Assembly: GCF_000003815.2 (NCBI RefSeq)
Contig: NC_049983.1
Coordinates: forward strand, 11,976,283-12,040,282
Direction of reading: 5' to 3'
Source: Branchiostoma floridae
Taxonomy: Eukaryota > Chordata > Leptocardii > Amphioxiformes > Branchiostomatidae
DNA: 64,000 bases
The notes under the pieces were generated by a model. It was not told the DNA's origin, made no database searches, and saw only the letters and a list, made by a program, of their open reading frames with translations. This document shows positions 42,338-54,445 of the stretch, piece after piece. Position numbers and translations under genes: made by a program. Position 1 is the stretch's first letter. Each line of letters begins with the position of its first letter.

Positions 42338-45120
42338 TGCGGGGACAGTTGTGGCCGCCACTCCGTCTGGGAGTCCGTTAAACACGTAGACCACTTACAC
42401 CTTGTTACACGTCAAGTCATCTGAAGGTTGGACCGGGTCCAGTCATACCAACTCACAAACTGCAATCAGGAAGATTACATCCACTTTCTGCATACATCTA
42501 TGTGGGCGCATGGTGCACAGCCTATTCATCTTTACAGTATGCAATACGTCTGTAACTTGGACTGCCTTGTTTTTCTTTTCACCCACATGGCAAGTTTGGC
42601 CTGTCAGCGCCCCGATCGATGCAGGACGCTTCGATTTCATTAGTGTAAAAGCTTTGCGGACTAAACTCAACACTCAGCAGCTGGTGGGTTTTCGTTTATT
42701 AGAAGCGGCATAAACCAGAGAAACATTTATCCGCACATAATAGGACAGTTTACGTCCGGCAGTTACTGATGTAATCTTTTTGTTGGATGAAATGTGTATT
42801 CCTTGATAAGACTTTTTCATCTCAGTTTCGAAGTTGCTGGTGAACACCAGCGTAGCTGCTTTATATTTGTTATGGCCAATGAACCGGTTACAAGTTTTTC
42901 TTACACATGATGTGAAGATCACACATTCGTATTACTTTATAAATGGGGTTCTATATTTGTTTTAGCCGGTGCGTTTTTTCCTTTTTCGTTTTCTTTCTAA
43001 TGCTGTCAGCAGTCAATCAGAGCTCAGGATAGATATTAGTTATCCAGAAAATATGAGCGATTTTGACCAACAAGAGCTTACGTTAGATATCAGCCGTTCG
43101 GCAAAAATACGAGTTTCTACTCGCACTATAGAATTAGTCTAATGGTATAGCATGATTCTGTTAAGAGCTAGGTCAAATAAAAATAAGCAAGGAAGTGCTC
43201 TGTTATCATTTCTTCCGAATATTGTAGAACTACAGCAATACAATGACATGTCAGTACTTTATGTTCTTTGGTGCTACAATAAACAAGGGTCCTCGTGACT
43301 TTCACATCCACAAAACTGTAACATCTTTAATATCATCCATACTTTAATTCATTGCACCAGTACATTCTCTTAATTGATACATCAACAACTTGTCTAGATT
43401 ACGTTTACTTTCTTTTATCCATTTTGTTCTTACGCATGTATGTTGACATTGTATTTTCAACTGTTGTTTTATAATTTATGTCTTTACATAAGCATCGTGC
43501 TTGCAGCCTAATGCTCACAAAATATATGTGAATAAATAAGAATCAAGCAGATGTCGCTTTTTTACTCGCACACAATACTATAGGTTAAGTCTTGTGGTAT
43601 AGTATTGTGTGCAAGTAGCTTGACAAAAGCTACAGGGAAAACATTCTGCATTTTCGCGAGAATGTTGCCTTTTTACTTATAATATAAAATTGCCAGCAGA
43701 AAACATGGCCCACCATATGGTAACTCGTTCTTCGATGCCGTTCTTTTAATGTCTATGAAAACAAATGCCATATACAGGCGGTTTTTCGGTAACCTCACGT
43801 GAAGTTCACCTCTCATGATCAACTGCTCCCTTCGCTGAATTCGTCCTATTTGCGGCTCCTAGCGGTTTAAGCAAACATAGCAACATACTGGACCAGACAG
43901 GTCGACAAACTTTTTTTCTTAAATTGAACACCCCAACCCAAGGCTGATTTACGATCCATTCCCAGCACCGTATGTTGCATCTCAAGCCCCTCTCCTGCTC
44001 GTGGGTCTGTTGACATGTTTACTCCTCCGCGCCTGGATGATTTGCCCAGCCTCCATCCGTCTCCATTGGCGGGGTAACACAACGCCTCCTCGCCCCTGCG
44101 CCATGTGCACCCCGCCTGCCCCGCGCCAACGTGACGGACGTGAGTTTGCGCTGAAATACGAGAGACTCTTGCATAGTTGTGGTTGGAAGAGAGAGGACTG
44201 AATCAGTCAAGGATCTGGACAGCTCCGACGAAGGACACGCTGTGTAAGATGTTCACTCGGTAAAAGCATCTAGTAGTGATCGACACTTATTATAAGCAGT
44301 TCTGTCCACCGTACTGATACACAAGTATCAGCTCATACAGCTCTTCACAGTTACGTCTCGACCAAGCTGCAATGAATACGGACACCGACGAATCACGCGC
44401 CTGACTCAGAGAGATTCCTGCGGATCCCTAGGAGTGTTCTCAGTGATGCTGAATGTCTTCATCAGTACCTGCTAACTGACGGATACAGTGGTGAAGCCGC
44501 ACACAGGAGTGGTGCATGTTGTTGCTGTTGTTGTTGTGAAAGTGGAGATGACCTCTTAACAAGCTGCTCTCTTATCCTGTGTTTTGTAACGGAGGAAAGT
44601 AGTTGGGCGTTGACTCAGACAGCGTGTGTCGGTGAAGTTTTTGGAACGACCAAAACTTTCTCACGACTGGATGTGGAAGGAAAACTTTAGCAACTGTGCA
44701 ATTTTACGGCTGGCTATTCAACCGTCTGAACCGAGGAACCGTTTAAGGGAAACCATCGGAATACATAACGGAATACGGAACGTTCAAAACTCATCTGGTA
44801 ATATTACTTTAAAAGTTCTGAAGAAGTGATCAGCTTTCCCTGCCAATCAGAGCCAACCCTACCGCCGGCCGTGGACAGCGAACTTCTGCTTTCTCACATT
44901 CCTTTGTTTGATTGTTCAGGGATTCCTGCTCTATCGGATTAACCCAGATATCGAGCGGTCAGAAATCACCCAGTGGTCAGATCGAAAGGCAACACTTCTC
45001 TGTCTTGCACCACTAATATCCGTTGGAGTAACCTTGTCGTAAGAGATCAAATTGACCAGATCTAAGGTCTAGAGGAAGATCGTAAAACTTTGAAGAACAA
45101 ACTCCAACGTGAAAATCACC
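42338..45120. other. Intergenic region between glycine-zipper gene and Wnt2
   Basis: Divergent promoters of the two genes should lie here. It contains a 15-bp-arm palindrome (43568-43612) and a TCACGTGA palindrome near 43795. No gene was recognised. The last few hundred bases are likely Wnt2 5' UTR. Confidence 0.5.
43568..43612. repeat. Short inverted repeat, 15-bp perfect arms
   Basis: GCACACAATACTATA (43568-43582) pairs with TATAGTATTGTGTGC (43598-43612) across a 15-base loop. A related CTCGCACTATAGAATTAGTCTA segment occurs near 43120. Probably a MITE end or foldback. Confidence 0.7.
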
Positions 45121-45197
45121 ATGCGGGCGGAGGAGATGGTTGTGTGTGTCCTACTGCTGGCCACGTTCTGTATATCTACGGTGGACACGAGTTGGTG
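45121..45197 (+). CDS. Wnt2: Wnt2 exon 1: signal peptide
   Basis: [17 protein letters not shown]...DTSW, ending TG|gtaagt in phase 2. The context accATGC is adequate. A second in-frame ATG (codon 6) could also serve. Confidence 0.9.
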
Positions 45198-48100
45198 GTA
45201 AGTTCTTTCTTTGATTCTTTCTTCCCACGTTGATGTTCCAGGATTCCACCATACGGAGCCTGGTGTTGGTCAGTGGTGTGTGTTTTGTCAATGGCCAAAA
45301 GCGTACACTGATAAACATGTTAGTTGACAACATCTGACCGTTTCGTACATGTTTTGGTTTGGCGTTTGTTGTGATCTACTTTTGTTAAGACGCAGTCGTC
45401 CCCTGGGTTCCGATGACTAGGTTTTGGTACGGATGTGCCGTGAGTCATCTTGTAATTTCTTGAGAGACGGAGAGAGCGAAATCAGAAATATGTTACAGAC
45501 CGTTTCTTTGTGACTTATCTAAGTTCTTCAAACGTTTGCGCAAACTTAAGGTCAGTTCTAGGCATACCATGCTCTTCGGAAAACACTATTTTCCACAGCT
45601 TTCTAAGTTTACTGCGCCTAGAATAAAGGGCATAGCATCATACATAACATACATACGTTACAAGAAAACTAAATCTTAAGTGTAGGATTAAAGTCTAATG
45701 GTAGAATGGTGACTGACTTAGAGACCGAGATAGAGTCTAGCAGTAACATATCGTTTTCCAGCATAAGTGGGCATTTTGGCTTTCTCTTTCCTCGCCACCT
45801 TTTCTGGCAGTTTGGGTCAACATCTCCTTAGCAATGCCAAACACGCGGGGAATCCTGCCCTGGAAGTTTCGTTTGTGTGCGAACTAGTGAGACAAGAACA
45901 TCAGATTGGCAGGGCAGGGCCCCAGATTAATTAGCGATTTGTTACACGATCTCTCAATCAACCAATTAGTGCGATTGATAAACAATGGGCACTAACGCTA
46001 GTGTCATAGGGCAAAACAGGCGACCAAATAGGGAATGATATGTTCACACACTGGGTTTTGTCCATATGAAGAACTATTGAACCTGCATACAGTTTGAGTT
46101 AGCGGTTTGTTCTTAGGACAAAGCTTCGCAAAGATGTTGATACACGGGAATGTATAAATGTCACTTTTCTTTTGATTTTGTTTCTGATCTGCAATATCTG
46201 TGATAGCCGGTGTATATGCTATATGCATGTACTTAGTATTTGTTGTTCTTCTCGCTACATTTAAGAAGTCCCATGTGTCAGATTCGGTATTCGAGTACTC
46301 TTTCGAACATGGTAGACTGAGTGGAAATATTTCTTTATATACCAAACAACCATATCAGAAACAATGTACTACAGGCTCTGATTTAATTTTCAGATACTAG
46401 TACTCGTTTTCGTACAATATAAAACAGTCCTGGAGACCCTCTTTATCTTATAATGTGACTTTGCGATCCGGGCTGGCCAATGTGACGTCCCGTCCTGTCA
46501 CGTCTTAGGCTCTGAAGACAAGAACGGGACGGGTGGGATAAAGGAGGAGACAAGCTGTCAGGGAGTTCTCCAGGTCCGCAAGCTGAACAAATATCTCGTT
46601 TGTACCACAAACAACTTCAGGACCGCATAAACTTCTACCCTTAACGCTTAGCAAACCACAGGCCCCCCGCTGCACGGGCACTTGGTCCGCTTGTCTTTGG
46701 CTAAAGATACAAAGTAGCTGTCTGAAGTGAACTACTTCAGTCAATTAGGCGTCTCCCGATGTTGATAATCCTATGTTAAGTGGAAGACAAGTAGCGACGT
46801 TTTAGCCCTCTTGCTATTGTCTATAAGCTGTTGACCTACTAGCTCTTTTCATTATAGAAGACAAAATGCTTCTGGGGGTATCCACGTACACGTTTCGTTT
46901 CCTTTATTACTAGTACTAGTATGATGTCGACGGTCTACACTGTCATGTATTATCATTGGATTTCAACGGGTGCGCCCTGAGAACTGCACTGATGATATTT
47001 TGTGTGAATGTGCTTTTTCCTGTTGCCGTTGTCCTTATGTAAACGCTAACAAGGATTACATAACTTTAATAAACGAATATATCAAGGACAACACAGAATA
47101 TGTATTTTGCCATACACATCAATATTTCAGTTCTAAGAAACTTTCCTGCAATGATTAGCTTCTGTCTAAAGATCAAGTTACTGAGATAGCGGTTGTCAAC
47201 CGAGTTGTCTGGCGTCCAGGCGCTTACAATGCGATTTGAGGAGTCTCAAATTTTGGGCATAATTTTAGTTATACATAATATGCTACCATAATAATGATCA
47301 ATGTGGCACAACTTTCCTCACTGCTATGGCTTGAGTAGCTTAAATCTCCACCATGGCACCATGGTCCCTGAAGCCAGGACAGACATAGGAAAGCCTGGTT
47401 TATCGGTAAGTCTCATCTATCCACTAATGGAGTTACTGGTCGTGACATGATGTAATCTTCTGCATCATCTCGTGCAGTGTGGTAGACTGACTCCCACACC
47501 GCGCAGCCGACTAGTAATCCTTCTCCCATCACCTCTGTCATCAGGTTCTTAAGCAGGCTGGACATCAACGTGCTCGGTGCCCGCACCATCTGTGACAACA
47601 TCCCTGGCCTGGTTCCCAAGCAGCGCCACATCTGCCAGACCCACCCCGATGTCATGGTGTCCATCGCGCGCGGGGCCGAGCTCGGCGTGCGGGAGTGCCA
47701 GCACCAGTTCCGCGGGGACCGCTGGAACTGCTCCACGGTGGACAGGGACGCAACAGTCTTCGGCAAGGTGATGGACAAAAGTGAGTACGAGAGACAGAAG
47801 CTTGTATGCCCTGGTCTTCAGGTTGGAGATTAGCAGTCAATGAAAAAGTGCAAGGGTCAAGTCTAGTTTACGTGACAAGGATGCTTTTAGCACCGTGGCG
47901 TTGATACGTGCAAGAATGTAAGGATGACTCTTCAACAGTCTCTGAAAGAGGCTAGGGCAGGTATACTGAGAAACATATAACTCATTCACTGTCATGTTGT
48001 TTTGGAAACAACTCTGAGGGTCATTTGAGCCATTAAACAGGAAAAAGGGGATTTATTGGATTGTTTTATTATCCTTAACATTACCACACAAGACACATTC

Positions 48101-51100
48101 GGCTGGTGTCCAAATACGTGACATTTAGCTTGCTCCAGATGTGCCACCTACATAAACTAGGAACAATGTTGTACGTTTTGTACACGCACCAAACTATTAA
48201 ACACCAGCGTGTGCGGCCGGCACCTTTTGGTTCGGCCAACATCAAACTTTCACCGGCACCAATCTATAAGACATTCCGCGAAGTAATACAAACACATATG
48301 TGCAGCCCAAATGCCAAATCATCTTGTCGACATGGCAACGGGGTAGGCCTCAAAAGGCAGTGCCGAAGAGATAGAATGAGTTGAAATGTTTTGGAAGCAA
48401 AAAGTCACTCTGCACCCCCGGATGGGTGTACCCCTCCCATGTACAAGGTTAAGATAAACTTCACCATGGGTCAGTAAGTTTTCCACAGGGGTATTTCTTC
48501 ACGTGCCACAGTGCTTGTCATCATTTTCTTGGCAACCCAAAACGATGCATTGGTCAAAAATGTACCACTCTAGTTACAGCACGCGCGGTGTAATAGGTAA
48601 CATAATGCATTACCTGTAGATCAAGGTTTAACTACTCACGTCACGATTTGCCCTATAAAGTATATGTTTACACACGATACAGAATTTGGCCCCCAACAGG
48701 TGACCTAAAGATCTCACAACTGGCAGCTCGAGCTTATTGTAGATGATTCAGTCGAGGCCCGAATGAATCATTTACAAATTGAATGAGATTTCGAGGTAAC
48801 TGTTTTACCTTGGACAACGACTGGGTCAAATTATCACGGAAGCTCATCTGTGTTGGTAGTAATCATAGTACATGTACAATGCTAAACTTGTTTCCATCAC
48901 TACGGTGTACTTGGATCAAATAGTAAACAACCACTGTCACTAATGACCAATCACCTCAGAACGTGAACGCGCGATAGTTACAGACATGTGACCAATGTTC
49001 AGCTCGTCTCCAGAGGCTGTCCGTGGTGATCCTTGACCTGATTCTTCATGATGTCCTGCAAGTGGTACCCAGAGTTAACGGTCCCACCATGTACAACATG
49101 AACATGTACACGTGTTCTTGGCTTATGTGTAGCGAACAGCATCGACACACGCAGCGAAAACGTGCGAAATCTGTGGTACCTCGGATGTAGGAGGATTAGC
49201 AGGTGAATTTCCTAAGGTCTTCATTTAATCCCTTGATGACTACAGCAACCATCTGGACTAATCGGTAGCTTAATAGCATCGGTTTTAAGGCTCCTAAGTA
49301 GTATGCAAAGCTGTGAAACCGCTCGATCAGTGATTTGAATCATCGAAAAAAGGGCGAGGCAAAAAGACCGAAAACTGTCTCATCATACATGGACGTTTCA
49401 TATTCAACTTCAGCTAATGATTCGAATTTCGATTAGGCCGCATTAATTGGTCCTCAGTTACGATGCAACGATGCAAGAACTGACTGAATGAGTACAATCT
49501 GACTGGGCAATCTTTGGGTAATATGCGAATGAATGAATACTAGTGCATTGTAGTTTCGTATGTTAGACATTTTCCTCAGCACGAATATGATGGGAATTGT
49601 TCTGCAGCAGTGATGGGAAAAGCTGCCTGTGTATGTAAAATCGGTTTGACCCAGAGGGCGTGGTGACAGCTTATAGACAAAGGCTAATCCCCCTGGCTTA
49701 CAGGATACTAACAGTGGCTAAATCTCAGGCCAAGTATTCACTAAAACTAATTCAAAGAACAATGTGACTGTCGTCTTTGAAATAAACGGAATTTAAAGCT
49801 TTTGGTCGATATAGAGTCAAGGATGGGTCGTCACTCATCCTTTTTTTCTTTAATCAGTATCTAGGTATTGGCTGTCACCCCTTAAGCCCCCTTCACACGA
49901 GAGCACGAATGAGCCGGAATGCCGTCGGAATAAAAATTATTTTCTATTCGTGGCAATTCTTGGCAATTCGTGCTGTAATCTAAACATTCGTACTGCATTC
50001 CAGATATACGTCCCCGTTCTTCTGGCTGGCTCGAAAGTTTTTGACATGTCAAAAACCGTCGAGATGCATTCGAAGTGGAGAAATATCGAATGGCATTCAT
50101 AGTGGATTCTAAGTGTATTCTAACTATTCTAACTACAGTCTGGCCGCATTCTACGGCATTCCAACATTAGTCGAAACATTCTTATCTCATTCGATGGAGA
50201 ACCGAAACGGCAAGCCATCTCGAATCCTGCCAGAATGTGGCCGAAAGAATATCTCGAATGCAGTGAGAATGTCTAGAATACACTACGAATTCACAGGAAT
50301 AGAAAAGGATTTTCATTCTTACAGCATTCTAGCTCATTCCTTCTCGTGTGAAGGGGATTTAAGGCCCATTTGGAATACCCACTCGGAATGGCACCGAATG
50401 CGGCAAGAATTTTGCAAAGTCTTCATACTGGCTAGTTCGGCTTGATTCCAGCTAATTCGATTTCCGTGTGAAGGCCCTATTAGTGGTGCCGTACTTGTTG
50501 TTTACGCTACTTGATAGGTGATACCTACTCCAAAATATTACAAGGTTTCTTCATTTATCTAATTTTTTTACTGTCATATTACATTGCACGGCATGAGAAT
50601 CAACAGTGAAATGACTATGACAAAATTATGTACGGATACGGATATGCCGCTAGTGACGCTGAAAAACAGTTATGTATGTCACTCTTAACGTCCGGAAGTA
50701 AGTATCCGATTTTTATCCAGTTGTAGATATTGAATTGCGTTCAAATATGGCAATAATGTGGAAGTATACAAGTTATGAGGAAATTCGTCAAAATCAAACC
50801 AGACTGGATCGAAATTGTCGTAATCCCGTGCAATGAACTGACATCCAGCTGTACTTCTTTAAAAAATACAGACACATATATTACTTTCTTGGGTTAAACA
50901 TTGTAATTTTCGAAACAGCTTAAGTACAACTTCGGTATAAATTTCAGCAGCAGCCTGTCACTGACGACGGTCATTACTCAAGGTTAGAACAACCGCGGCT
51001 GTGCTTGGTTGCACTTTTAACTACATGTATACAGAGCAATAAAACGTACTGTTCCTCTCCGGGCAACACATGTATTACCATGTAGGAACAGTTGAATGAA

Positions 51101-54100
51101 GTACGAAACCCTTACTGACGATTGCCCCCATTATAGTATTAGTTTGCAATGCTGAAAGGACCATGTTAAAAAGCTATCTATCTAAAGCCAACATCTGGAC
51201 AAGAATTGGAGTGTTTAAAGACAGATGACTATAGACTTTGACACCCTAAACCCATTTTCGCGAGTGTTTCATCAGTAGTACTACAGTGCGAGTGCTTTGG
51301 CGCTGTGGTTCTGGCGAGAAGCCAGTGTGCTGCCGTCCAAGTTCTGGAAGTCCTGAAGGTACTGGAAGCCCATCTCGGTTGATGAATAGCTCGTGGCGCA
51401 GGTTCTGTGGTACAGCAACACGGTCAACATGTCCCCGCTCTGACCCCCGGCCGGCCCGGCCTGCATCTGTCAACAGCCGCGGTAAGGGTGCGCTTCGGGC
51501 AGAGCGTTGGGCAGCCCTGGCGGTAGTGCCGTCTTTCTTGTGCCAAACCATTCCTGTCTATCCCGACATGGGATAGGCCATTCGATATATACAACGCCGT
51601 TCTTTGGAGCATCTTTGTGATAGTGAATTTTAGACTCGAAATTGAAGCTGCAAGTTGGTCTGGTGCTGAATTGCAACTTTTCAGATCGGTAGGACATTGG
51701 GCCAGATTTCTGCGCTGTCTCGGATACATTATCATTGAGAAAACACACTGAGACAAGATTTGAGAGGATATAATATTTTACACATCAACGAGACATTTCC
51801 ATCTATGCCATGTGACAGTTTTATGGGTGCCTTTCTGCAGGTAGCCGTGAGGCAGCGTTCGTGTACGCAGTCTCAGCCGCCGGAGTCATGTTCTCCATCA
51901 CCCGCTCCTGCAGCCTGGGCGAACTGCTGGACTGCGCATGCGACCCCAAGAAGCGGGGATTCAGCGAGGACTCCATGGTCAGTCCATTTGTTAACGTTAT
52001 CAAACATTGTCTCTCTTTTCCCTATCACATATTGTTACCATCCTTAACCGTGCCATACAATATCTTCCCGATCGATTCTATGTTGTTAATCAACTTTAAT
52101 CAAATGATCATATGATTGACCAGGTTCCACGAATCGTTAGGATAGAACAAGGAGGTTAAAAATCAAGGATAGAACAACTTAACACGTAAAACTTTTTGAT
52201 AAGCGATGTCTCCCTTGAAGAGTTTGAGAAGCATCTGAGTCTAGGTCTAGGCTTTGTATATAACTTTGTAAACACCGGGATCAAGCTAGATTATGGCGCC
52301 ATAACTTATAGTCCCTCATTGACTTAACGAGTAGCCGGTTGAACGTTTAATACCTAATCCTCTTCGCTCCCTTTGGTGGAGCATAAGACACTGACTTCCT
52401 CCAGTCCTTCCTATCTTGGGGCATCCATCTAACTTAGCTTCGTGCCAGGTCTTTCGTCCTGCCTTCATCTCCCCTTCTACAGTCTTCCCCCAGCTCCCTA
52501 GAGGCCTGCCTCTGATCCGTTTTCCTTGAACGTTTAGTACCAGGTCTATATCCCTAAATTGGTAATTGCTGTATTCCAGGGTGAGTTCGAGTGGGGAGGC
52601 TGCAGCGACAACGTCAAGTTTGGGGAAGGCTTCACGAGGAAGTTCGTGGATGCGAGGGACCGGAGCCAGAGGGACGCCCGAGCGGTCATGAACATGCATA
52701 ACAACAGGGCAGGGAGGAGGGTGGGTACGTTTTGCCTCACTACATCGTCAGGACTTCACTCAAGTCTCAGGAGATTCTAGCTGATGCGGCAACCGTCTTT
52801 AACAAACCGCTGGTTCATTATGCTTGCAGGTCATGTATGACCATCCCGCAGGCTATATGCCGATATCTAAGGGGGCCTACTGAACAGTTTAGCCGATGAT
52901 TTGTGGATCTAGTTTTAGACACGATCTATCAGAGTTGTCCACTGGTGTTGAAACCTCGCGTGCAACACATGGCTCTTATAACCACCTGTAATCTTGGTTT
53001 TTCATCCGTATATCCTGTTGTGTACAGGGCGTTGCTAAGAACATGAAGATGGAGTGTAAGTGTCATGGAGTGAGCGGGTCCTGCACTCTCCGCACCTGCT
53101 GGAGGGCAATGGCGCATTTCAGGTACGGTCACCGGCACACTCAATAACTCTTCCATTAGTATTACAGTCACATCTCTTATCATCTTTCTTATCATCTCTG
53201 TCTTTAAAATAATTCCATACATGAGTTCCACTTTGAATTCTATACACCTGTCAGGAAGGTGACGGATTACCTGAAGCGGCGGTATGACGGGGCGGTCGAG
53301 GTGACCATGAACCAGGACGGCACCAGACTCATCGTGTCCGACAGGAACCACAAGACTCCCACCAAGTCCGACCTGGTCTACTTTGAAACTTCCCCGGACT
53401 ACTGCCTAGCTGACGATGATACAGGTACATCCTGACGAACTTTTGAATAAAGCTAGGGAGGCAGAAAAAAAATCAACATTCAGAGTTCACAGCTGTGCAA
53501 AAATATATGTAATCTTCCACCTGATGCTGTAAATCCATTTAAGTCCAGGGGGATTAAGTTTCGCGGTAGCAAGACAATGGAGTGTTTGCGGTGGTTTTAA
53601 GTTCGCGGTAGCGCCATATTCTCTAGTAACACACATTTGTAGATCTTTGTACTGTAATGGAAATATTCGCGGTGGTTTTGAATTCGCGGTAAAGCGGCTA
53701 CTGCGAAAATTGCAAACATAAAACCAACGCGAACATTTCTGCAGTATTGGGTGGGAAGATCTTGAAGTTTACCTGCCTTGTCTTTTGACAGCAAGATGGG
53801 CATGATCAGCTGTCAGAAAAGTAGTAGTGTATGTCATCCCTCACCAATTCGACGGACGTAGCTGTTGACATTTCATGATCACCATACATGTGCATTTTGG
53901 CTGTAAAAATGCCGCATGAACGTGGCCATGTTTAATACCAATAGGTTTTATCATCCCCTTTGATTGCCTATTACCTATTGTTTGAATTTTTGTATATCTG
54001 CATGCAAAAGTTCATGAACACCAAGATAAAATCTATCCTGGCACTCACTCAGTCACTGGCTCTCTTCCGAACAGGTTCCCTTGGTACGGTGGGTCGGCAG

Positions 54101-54445
54101 TGCAACCGGTCGTCCCTCGGAACTGACGGGTGTGACATCATGTGCTGTGGTCGGGGCTATGACACCACCAGGGTGAAAAGGTCGCGAAAGTGTGAGTGCA
54201 AGTTCCACTGGTGTTGCTTTGTCCGATGTAAGGAATGCTCCGAAATCATCGACGTCTTCACGTGCAAGGGACCCAGTAACGAATTTGTCACGCCCAATCA
54301 GAGGCAAATCAACATTCCAACGTCAAGAGTTATCGACCAATCAGATAACATCTTCCATGGTTCTTTTCATGGTCCAGGCCAATCGAAGGCGAGCAATGCG
54401 TTGGCAATACCTCGCATCAGCCAATCACAGCATGAGGACACGTGA
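45121..54445 (+). CDS. Wnt2: Wnt2 secreted signalling ligand, seven exons
   Basis: Wnt proteins are secreted, lipid-modified ligands that signal through Frizzled/LRP receptors. Exons: 45121-45197, 47545-47780, 51841-51977, 52580-52720, 53028-53122, 53255-53424, 54075-54445. All junctions keep phase: 408 codons plus stop. The signal peptide core is [10 protein letters not shown]. Wnt2-type landmarks are SWW after the signal peptide, [61 protein letters not shown] (with the Ser acylated by Porcupine), [16 protein letters not shown] and [13 protein letters not shown]. Human WNT2 has 360 residues; this protein is longer because of a C-terminal extension of roughly 50 residues after the last conserved Cys. 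Assignment to Wnt2 rests on the N-terminal SWW, the SREAAFVYA block and the downstream ST7 gene. Confidence 0.95.
45198..47544 (+). other. Wnt2 intron 1
   Basis: About 2.3 kb with no recognised gene, repeat family or RNA. Intron 1 of Wnt genes can hold regulatory sites, but none was identified by eye. Confidence 0.6.
47545..47780 (+). CDS. Wnt2: Wnt2 exon 2
   Basis: Encodes ...[21 protein letters not shown] through [20 protein letters not shown], ending AAAA|gtgagt in phase 1. Two in-frame acceptors 12 bases apart (tcatcag at 47544 and aagcag at 47556) are possible; the first has the better pyrimidine tract and adds FLSR, while the second gives a spacing closer to vertebrate Wnt2. Confidence 0.9.
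49881..50363. mobile_element. MITE-like element with CCCCTTCACACGAGA ends
   Basis: The left end CTTAAGCCCCCTTCACACGA and the right end TCGTGTGAAGGGGATTTAAG are inverted repeats. The interior is built of many GAATG, CATTC and AATTCG words in both directions. No ORF is present. Confidence 0.8.
50364..50480. mobile_element. Fragment related to the CTTCACACGAGA element
   Basis: Directly abuts the previous element and has the same AATTCG/GAATG interior style; it ends CCGTGTGAAGGCCCTA. It may be a nested or extended second copy. Confidence 0.55.
51841..51977 (+). CDS. Wnt2: Wnt2 exon 3
   Basis: (S)[20 protein letters not shown] through [13 protein letters not shown], between tttctgcag and ATG|gtcagt (phase 0 out). 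[15 protein letters not shown] carries three conserved cysteines. Confidence 0.93.
52580..52720 (+). CDS. Wnt2: Wnt2 exon 4
   Basis: [18 protein letters not shown] through [11 protein letters not shown], phase 0/0, between gtattccag and AGG|gtgggt. Confidence 0.94.
53028..53122 (+). CDS. Wnt2: Wnt2 exon 5: acylation site
   Basis: [20 protein letters not shown] and [11 protein letters not shown], between tgtacag and AG|gtacgg. CHGVSGSC contains the palmitoleoylated serine and the cysteines of the thumb loop. Confidence 0.95.
53255..53424 (+). CDS. Wnt2: Wnt2 exon 6
   Basis: (R)[20 protein letters not shown] through [11 protein letters not shown], between cacctgtcag and ACAG|gtacat. It is the linker between the N- and C-terminal Wnt domains. 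Confidence 0.94.
53425..54074 (+). other. Wnt2 intron 6
   Basis: Contains the TTCGCGGTGG repeat element at 53530-53745. Otherwise unremarkable. Confidence 0.6.
53530..53745. mobile_element. TTCGCGGTGGTTTT-type dispersed repeat
   Basis: The block repeats GCGGTGGTTTTAAGTTCGCGGT (about 53588-53609) and GCGGTGGTTTTGAATTCGCGGT (about 53669-53690) and ends in the inverse style (GCGAAAATTGCAAACATAAAACC, then GCGAACATTTCTGCAGTA). The ends suggest a non-autonomous DNA element. Confidence 0.65.
54075..54445 (+). CDS. Wnt2: Wnt2 exon 7: Cys-rich C-terminus with extension
   Basis: (G)[19 protein letters not shown]..., [31 protein letters not shown] and VFTCKG, the Frizzled-binding index finger. Past the last Cys a further 57 residues follow ([13 protein letters not shown] ... 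SQSQHEDT), polar and low in Cys. The TGA stop sits inside ACGTGAGT, which also matches a splice donor. Confidence 0.92.

Larger units (their letters stand above)
47781..51840 (+). other. Wnt2 intron 2
   Basis: About 4.1 kb with the MITE-like element at 49881-50363 and its neighbour. Otherwise nothing was recognised. Confidence 0.6.

Noticed and set aside
42443-42673. Possible 5' exon of the glycine-zipper gene
   Set aside because: The open frame has no acceptor/donor pair in phase with 42292-42337 and no family resemblance.
44019-44210. GC-rich minus-strand open frame upstream of Wnt2
   Set aside because: Probably promoter or 5' UTR composition. No splice donor in a sensible phase and no similarity recognised.
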